DNA of 9,176 nucleotides, taken from positions 1-9,176 of the forward strand of contig JAEDMA010000055.1 in NCBI GenBank assembly GCA_016295005.1, in the 5' to 3' direction. The notes below the pieces were generated by a model. That model was not told the origin of the DNA, made no database searches, and worked only from the letters and a program-made list of their open reading frames with translations. Numbering within the stretch: position 1 is the first letter of the stretch; each line of letters begins with the position of its first letter. Below are positions 7,501 through 9,176 of the stretch, piece after piece. The DNA is from Christensenellaceae bacterium. Its GTDB lineage: Bacteria > Bacillota > Clostridia > Christensenellales > Borkfalkiaceae. Made by a program: the position numbers and the translations under genes.

Positions 7501-8883
7501 GACCGTTTTAAGAATGTCGTCGACAAAGTTTTTCTTTTTAGCCGCAGCGTTTGTGGCTTCGTTGAAATACATTATTTCGCCGTTATAGGTAAAATAAGGG
7601 GTTTTTACGCCGTCTACGGAAGCGATCGATAACGCCGCCTCGTAAGTAGAAGGCGAACCGACCGTACCGGAATCGGGATTGGAAGTCAACCCGTTGGTAC
7701 CGTTCTTGGTAGAACTGAAAGTCGCGTTGTAACTGTTAGCCGCGCTGGCGATAAGAGAAATCCCCGCCGAACGGACTTTATCGTATATTTCGTTGATGTT
7801 TTCTTTATCCGTTTCTCTTGTAAATCCGCAGCCGGACCCTAACGACATATTGATAACGTCTACGCCCAGGGTTACGCAGTCTTCCAAAGCGGCGATAAGC
7901 CAGGAGGTTTTAGCGCCGTCGACAACGTCTGAGAAAACTTTCATTATAGCAAGTTGCGCGTTGGGCGCAACGCCGGTGATAACGTCGTCATGCCCCGCGA
8001 TAATACCGGCAACGTGAGTACCGTGTTCGCTGTTAATCGGGAAAACGTCGGAATCTTTATCGGCATAGTCGTAAGCGTAAGGAACTTTTCTGCTGATGTA
8101 TACGTCTTCGCCTTTAAGTCCGTAAGAGGTTTTTGCCGCGGAAGTTTTGGAAATGACGTCGGAAACAGTTTTCAAAGTAAAAGCTTCGTTGGAAGTTTCG
8201 AAATTGTTGACGTTAAACGCGGAATGCGTGTAATCGAGTCCTGTGTCAAGAACCGCGACGACAACCCCGTCACCCTGATATTCGATAGAGGAACTGTCGA
8301 AGATACCGGTATCGTAAACGTCTACGTCGTTGGTAACGACTTCCGTTTCGGCTTGCTGATAAACATCGCCGACGATAAGAGTATTACCGTCTAAAACGTT
8401 TACTATTTTTTCAAAATCCTTAGCGGTTACGGAAATTTCGAATCCACCTATCAAAGTATCGTATTTTTCGCCGAGGACGTAATCGATGCCCGATTTATCC
8501 AGAGTTTTGATAAGTTCCTCGGTCTTTTTGTTAATTCCGTCGGAAATTGTCGCAGCGTCTTCGCTCGAAGCGAATTCCGACACGGGAATATTTTTGTTGC
8601 CGTCGTTATAAACGTCAACGACGGAATCCACGTTCATTTTAACTATAACGGAAATAACGTCGTTTTCTTTCACGGTATCGGGAAGTTTTGTAACGACGTT
8701 TTCGTCAAAATAGTTTTCTATACCGCTGTCGACGCCCGTATTGATTTTATCGACGGAAGAAGCGGCAAAAAACGCTTCTTTTTCGGCAGCCGCGCCGCGC
8801 GTGTCGGTTAAAACGCCGAGAGAGCAACTCAACGCAAGCGTAAAGGACATTACTTTGATGAGAAGTTTTTTTGTTTTAGTCAT
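1561..8883 (-). CDS. Giant secreted S8 subtilase with PA, Fn3-like, Ig-like and BspA-type LRR domains
   Basis: A 2440-residue cell-surface serine endopeptidase of the C5a-peptidase/lactocepin type. ATG at 8883 is supported by AGAGGA seven bases upstream and by a signal peptide (KTKK, hydrophobic 7-25, likely cleavage after AAA at 31-33). Residues about 75-178 resemble an I9 propeptide. The catalytic domain (about 200-690) has Asp213 (VAVLDTG), His288 (EHGTHVAG), oxyanion Asn383 (SAAN, Ala where Gly is usual) and Ser614 (SGTSMAAP), so it should be active. A PA domain is inserted at about 465-565 (GKIVLVKRG). Next comes an Fn3_5-like region (about 700-855, ending YYGDWTEAPIFD), further beta-sandwich sequence to about 1165, Ig/Big_2-like domains at about 1170-1255 and 1280-1383, LRR_5 repeats at about 1395-2220, a helical module at about 2331-2383 (ITLADENAVVAARKAYDA), a Pro/Glu/Lys spacer and a membrane anchor. 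No LPXTG motif is present. It is far longer than most lactocepins because of the LRR array. Substrate unknown. Confidence 0.96.
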   Translation of the reverse strand: MTKTKKLLIKVMSFTLALSCSLGVLTDTRGAAAEKEAFFAASSVDKINTGVDSGIENYFDENVVTKLPDTVKENDVISVIVKMNVDSVVDVYNDGNKNIPVSEFASSEDAATISDGINKKTEELIKTLDKSGIDYVLGEKYDTLIGGFEISVTAKDFEKIVNVLDGNTLIVGDVYQQAETEVVTNDVDVYDTGIFDSSSIEYQGDGVVVAVLDTGLDYTHSAFNVNNFETSNEAFTLKTVSDVISKTSAAKTSYGLKGEDVYISRKVPYAYDYADKDSDVFPINSEHGTHVAGIIAGHDDVITGVAPNAQLAIMKVFSDVVDGAKTSWLIAALEDCVTLGVDVINMSLGSGCGFTRETDKENINEIYDKVRSAGISLIASAANSYNATFSSTKNGTNGLTSNPDSGTVGSPSTYEAALSIASVDGVKTPYFTYNGEIMYFNEATNAAAKKKNFVDDILKTVGEDVESHDFEYVTIPGVGTSSDYMYDESYYKGKIVLVKRGSTTFEDKVRVALNEKGASGIIIYNNISGTISMAVGKDIGAVCSLSQDEGEKLAAAGKGIIRISRNQVAGPFMSDFSSWGPTSDLRIKPEITAHGGEILSAVPGQNYDRLSGTSMAAPNQAGATALIRQYVKYSGVFGTYAKDGSRDIDDNDVTAIVNQLMMSTADIVYNKNGLPYAVRKQGAGLVNMKKSTTTASYIQTYDKNGNEMDKSKLELGDDKNKTGVYEMSFGIKNISGAAVSYDIGSVVITEGVSKTYTSHSDTTVTQDGYLLNADTKVVNVSNGSQDGNKVTVSANSSAKVTVKITLSNGDKAYLNKSFKHGMYVEGFVTLNAVNGTDVNVNVPLLAYYGDWTEAPIFDEEYYDTNVDEINAGKNDEDKLMADAYATRVIGNLYSDYISTLGSYYFIQNPAATQIAADKDKIAISNQQTEYNYTVNSVYAIWAGFLRNVKYADITIVEDSTGNVVFTREESNLRKSFSSGGNIYYSSIKTEFSAIDYALKNNTKYTVTVKTYIDYGSKEEQKNVRNTFEFPLYIDFEAPAIKNVTFTTEYDKTTETNKLFANLEIYDNHYAMGVQFGQITDAEPGSGYSFSMKSFGKYVTPVYSSFNSTSVVTVELTDYVSKIKNSKGIKYNEDGTYEKVSNNSFVATCYDYAMNTATYEISLPDEVIDMYFGQDDITLSENETRNISDIFNVYPLDTWKEVLDYESSDKTVADVINRTVIAKKKGEAVITVNGYDSKGNKVSANLNVKVLGEGDEGFEYYSVPEVNRFDITGYKVNKAYYSTSSSEREIGLTDGEYEFANNSIELSMFPSESVTLKYILDSYFPEKTSVKFSVGNKRIASVSDEGTVTALAEGNTSVYVEVLFDGQTTIYRNNVSVKVKDPFNIVNIYLMSYKGLGGKVVIPDDRGITTIYNYAFSNYEYVDKDISAGDVIDDEDPYKIKQHYIGDNTIEEVVIPEGVTHINSYAFAALTALKKVTLPKSLVNIASNAFIGCKNLKEINLENVKFINERAFSGCALENVDLSSITAIGNYSFEKNSITKLELPASAQSLGIGAFINNTELFSVAMKASKIKIGSRAFEGCTNLTAINVNATVISSFAFYKCNNLTNVTLGKDVAVIGEYAFAGTNVTKFSVDYRNDFLETKQNGAMLFNGDTLLLVAPKYYGVNNVVNVPEAKAIADGAFSNNLGVFRIIADNTVSVGNYAFAFCSNLTGISLNSLETIGDYAFVGTSLTKTPDLAKVKEIGNYAFTQTKITSVDIHDGTKIGNYAFAHCLKLERVTIGNDVVIGEAAFYCPVTFDATNSDYYKKTVEEIKDAFGEVIKTVTHYEYDYDKGVKSTLSSLTIGNNAVIGDYAFAGNARLGSVTLGKNASIGDYAFFNASQLKEIDLSKVVKIGDYAFAGSRTQDFYVSDNQITYAYKTEVINGEEVITELLYTSFAPRLEFVDLSSVKVLGKGVFSNAVTLKKVVLGENVTTIGDYLFANCTALNELTMTSPVTKVGKYGLFGTAFTSINLSCADKIGEYAMSRSKLESVKLKDGAIIDEGAFSNCYSLKKAENLENVSVVSTGAFINSALENCDLTNVKEIGDYAFANTKITEVVLGGNLEVIGENPFFGCKIATFGKEENVTFGDKVIGVTLNESYDVSDNVKVIEGALYYKVPNGLMLIAYPLEKKVKTFAVADGTVRIGSYAFNQAAIESVTLPRTLLAIGDKAFYGCSNLKYVVFMSYEAPILEEAYSSSYVSNANILNNLPFTGRMGTNVGLGIVPYYMWNITSHYNNFYFGANFVNYIGHIENKLVMVRPSNGLYYDTFILEQYFSDVVMGSAAMTDETASVYVMIETLPSSITLADENAVVAARKAYDAISSLEQQSLVTNISKLTSAESVIKYLKQREEPKPEPDVPKPTPNEGCNSAINGGAYVAILVLAAGVAVVKSVYVCLNKKKKSNG
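1564..1680 (-). other. C-terminal anchor: Gly-Cys motif, membrane helix, lysine tail
   Basis: The last 39 codons of the protease encode GCNSAINGG (Cys2403), a hydrophobic segment (about 2411-2432, AYVAILVLAAGVAVV then KSVYVCL) and the tail NKKKKSNG. A Pro/Glu/Lys spacer (REEPKPEPDVPKPTPNE) comes before it. This three-part layout (short motif, membrane helix, basic tail) is that of protein-sorting signals. The motif is not LPXTG. A Cys just ahead of the helix recalls MYXO-CTERM and Synergist-CTERM type signals, so processing or lipidation at Cys2403 is possible. A plain transmembrane anchor is the simpler reading. Confidence 0.6.
2227..4701 (-). repeat. Array of about 28 BspA-type (LRR_5) repeats inside the protease gene
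   Basis: Protein residues about 1395-2219 are tandem units of roughly 21-24 residues with the consensus IGDYAFxxCxxLxxVxLxxN, for example IGDYAFANTKITEVVLGGN and IGDKAFYGCSNLKYVVF. I count about 28 units by their AF-type core. This is the BspA-like or Treponema pallidum-type LRR, known from surface adhesins that bind host or matrix proteins. Four units carry longer insertions (around residues 1630-1675, 1790-1835, 1900-1940 and 2112-2175). At DNA level the repeats share short exact blocks: AACGCGTAATCGCCTATCG occurs on the plus strand at 3263-3281 and again at 3713-3731. The role here, presumably substrate or surface binding, is inferred. Confidence 0.92.
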
Positions 8884-8890
8884 TATTAAT

Positions 8891-8896
8891 TCCTCT
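8891..8896 (-). promoter_or_regulatory. Ribosome binding site of the protease gene
   Basis: On the minus strand AGAGGA lies seven bases (ATTAATA) before the ATG at 8883. It is a strong Shine-Dalgarno match at normal spacing and fixes the start codon, in contrast with the downstream lipoprotein gene, which has no evident site. Confidence 0.85.
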
Positions 8897-8928
8897 AAAG
8901 TGGATTTGCAATCATTCTGACAAAATCG

Positions 8929-8959
8929 GTAAATCGCTTGTAATAACCTTTCGATTTAC
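8929..8959 (-). promoter_or_regulatory. Inverted repeat in the protease leader
   Basis: GTAAATCG (8929-8936) and CGATTTAC (8952-8959) form a perfect 8-bp inverted repeat with a 15-base loop. If transcription starts near 9015 or 9002, it lies in the 5' leader about 45 bases before the start codon, upstream of the ribosome binding site. It could be an RNA hairpin or a DNA operator. It is AT-rich, so a chance hairpin is possible. Confidence 0.4.
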
Positions 8960-8976
8960 TATATATGCAAAAAACG

Positions 8977-8996
8977 TTAAACGAAAAAACGTTTAA
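8977..8996. repeat. A/T-rich 7-bp inverted repeat with a homopolymer loop
   Basis: TTAAACG (8977-8983) and CGTTTAA (8990-8996) are perfect complements around AAAAAA on the plus strand. On the minus strand the stem is followed by CG and then six T, loosely like a weak intrinsic terminator or attenuator, though the stem has only two G-C pairs. A repressor palindrome is the alternative. The block AACGTTTTTT also appears twice here on the minus strand. Confidence 0.35.
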
Positions 8997-9008
8997 TTTT
9001 CGCCTGAT

Positions 9009-9014
9009 ATTATA
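9009..9014 (-). promoter_or_regulatory. Second possible -10 box (TATAAT)
   Basis: A consensus TATAAT sits on the minus strand, but no good -35 box lies 16-18 bases upstream (CGTTTT at 17). It could be an alternative start about 13 bases downstream of the better-scoring promoter, giving a leader of about 119 bases. Confidence 0.35.
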
Positions 9015-9021
9015 CCCTACT

Positions 9022-9050
9022 ATTTTATAACAAAACGACGAAAATGTAAA
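9022..9050 (-). promoter_or_regulatory. Probable sigma-70/A-type promoter of the protease-lipoprotein unit
   Basis: On the minus strand TTTACA (9045-9050) and TAAAAT (9022-9027) each match consensus at five of six positions with an ideal 17-base spacer. Transcription would start near 9015 and give a leader of about 130 bases containing both inverted repeats. The region is A/T-rich, so a chance match is possible, but its position ahead of the only large gene supports it. Confidence 0.55.
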
Positions 9051-9054
9051 ATGA

Positions 9055-9084
9055 TTGACTGCTGTTTTTCAGATTTTATATATA
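9055..9084 (+). promoter_or_regulatory. Candidate divergent promoter reading out of the window
   Basis: TTGACT (9055-9060, five of six) and TATATT (9079-9084, five of six) are separated by 18 bases on the plus strand. Transcription would start near 9091 and leave the window. Its -35 box is only four bases from that of the opposite promoter. The -10 side lies in an A/T-only tract where such hits are easy to find by chance. Confidence 0.4.
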
Positions 9085-9112
9085 TTTTTATATATATTAT
9101 ATATATAATAAA
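9073..9112. repeat. 40-base pure A/T, mostly TA-alternating tract
   Basis: All 40 bases are A or T, largely alternating TA. The tract lies about 23-62 bases upstream of the minus-strand -35 box and overlaps the -10 of the divergent candidate. It may act as a DNA-unwinding or UP-like element, or be simple low-complexity sequence. It includes a TATAAT on the plus strand at 9104-9109. Confidence 0.7.
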
Positions 9113-9176
9113 CTTTTATATGCGAAATCGCTTGTTCGATACAGAATCTTTGACGATTTTCGCCCTGTAAAACCTG

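Larger units (their letters stand above)
8931..9135. repeat. 11-bp direct repeat near both ends of the control region
   Basis: AAATCGCTTGT occurs exactly at 8931-8941 and 9125-9135, one copy in the protease leader and one beyond the A/T tract, 194 bases apart. The first copy overlaps the left arm of the 8929-8959 inverted repeat, and the second continues from a small dyad, GCGAAATCGC (9122-9131). The arrangement fits paired operator sites for a shared regulator, but short repeats in biased sequence can arise by chance. Confidence 0.4.

Noticed and set aside
9120..9170. Sixteen-codon plus-strand frame (MRNRLFDTESLTIFAL) after the candidate divergent promoter
   Set aside because: There is no Shine-Dalgarno in the A/T-rich sequence before it, and so short a frame arises easily by chance. 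A leader peptide cannot be excluded, but nothing supports it.

Overview
The window looks like a moderately low-GC Firmicutes-type (Clostridia-like, possibly gut) chromosome segment encoding cell-surface proteins. The evidence is the Gram-positive-style secretion signals, a C5a-peptidase/lactocepin-like subtilase, BspA-type leucine-rich repeats, Listeria-Bacteroides (InlB B) repeats and a good AGAGGA ribosome binding site. The species assignment is inference; no rRNA or tRNA is present to fix it.

Layout: two genes on the minus strand fill almost everything. The first transcribed gene (8883 down to 1561) encodes a 2440-residue secreted multidomain protein. In order it has a signal peptide, an I9-like propeptide, an S8 subtilase domain with an inserted PA domain and an intact Asp/His/Ser triad, a long Fn3-like region, two Ig-like (Big_2-type) domains, about 28 BspA-type (LRR_5) repeats, a small three-helix module, a proline-rich spacer and a Cys-containing C-terminal membrane anchor. 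After 26 bases comes a second gene (1534 down to the window edge, incomplete). It encodes a lipoprotein with a clear lipobox, an InlB-B-like repeat and GLUG-like beta-helix repeats. The short gap and shared strand suggest one transcript. A perfect dyad overlaps the protease stop codon in that gap.

The 293 bases from 8884 to 9176 contain no convincing gene. They hold the ribosome binding site, two inverted repeats that would lie in the protease leader, a probable minus-strand promoter, a candidate back-to-back plus-strand promoter, a 40-base pure A/T tract and an 11-bp direct repeat near the two ends of the region. This looks like a divergent control region whose rightward gene lies outside the window.

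How the genes may work together: both products should be exported and tethered on the outer face of the cell membrane. The protease carries its own adhesion/recognition array (LRRs). The lipoprotein has extracellular adhesin-like repeats and no visible catalytic motif. A joint role in attaching to and digesting host or dietary protein is a reasonable inference but is not shown by the sequence.
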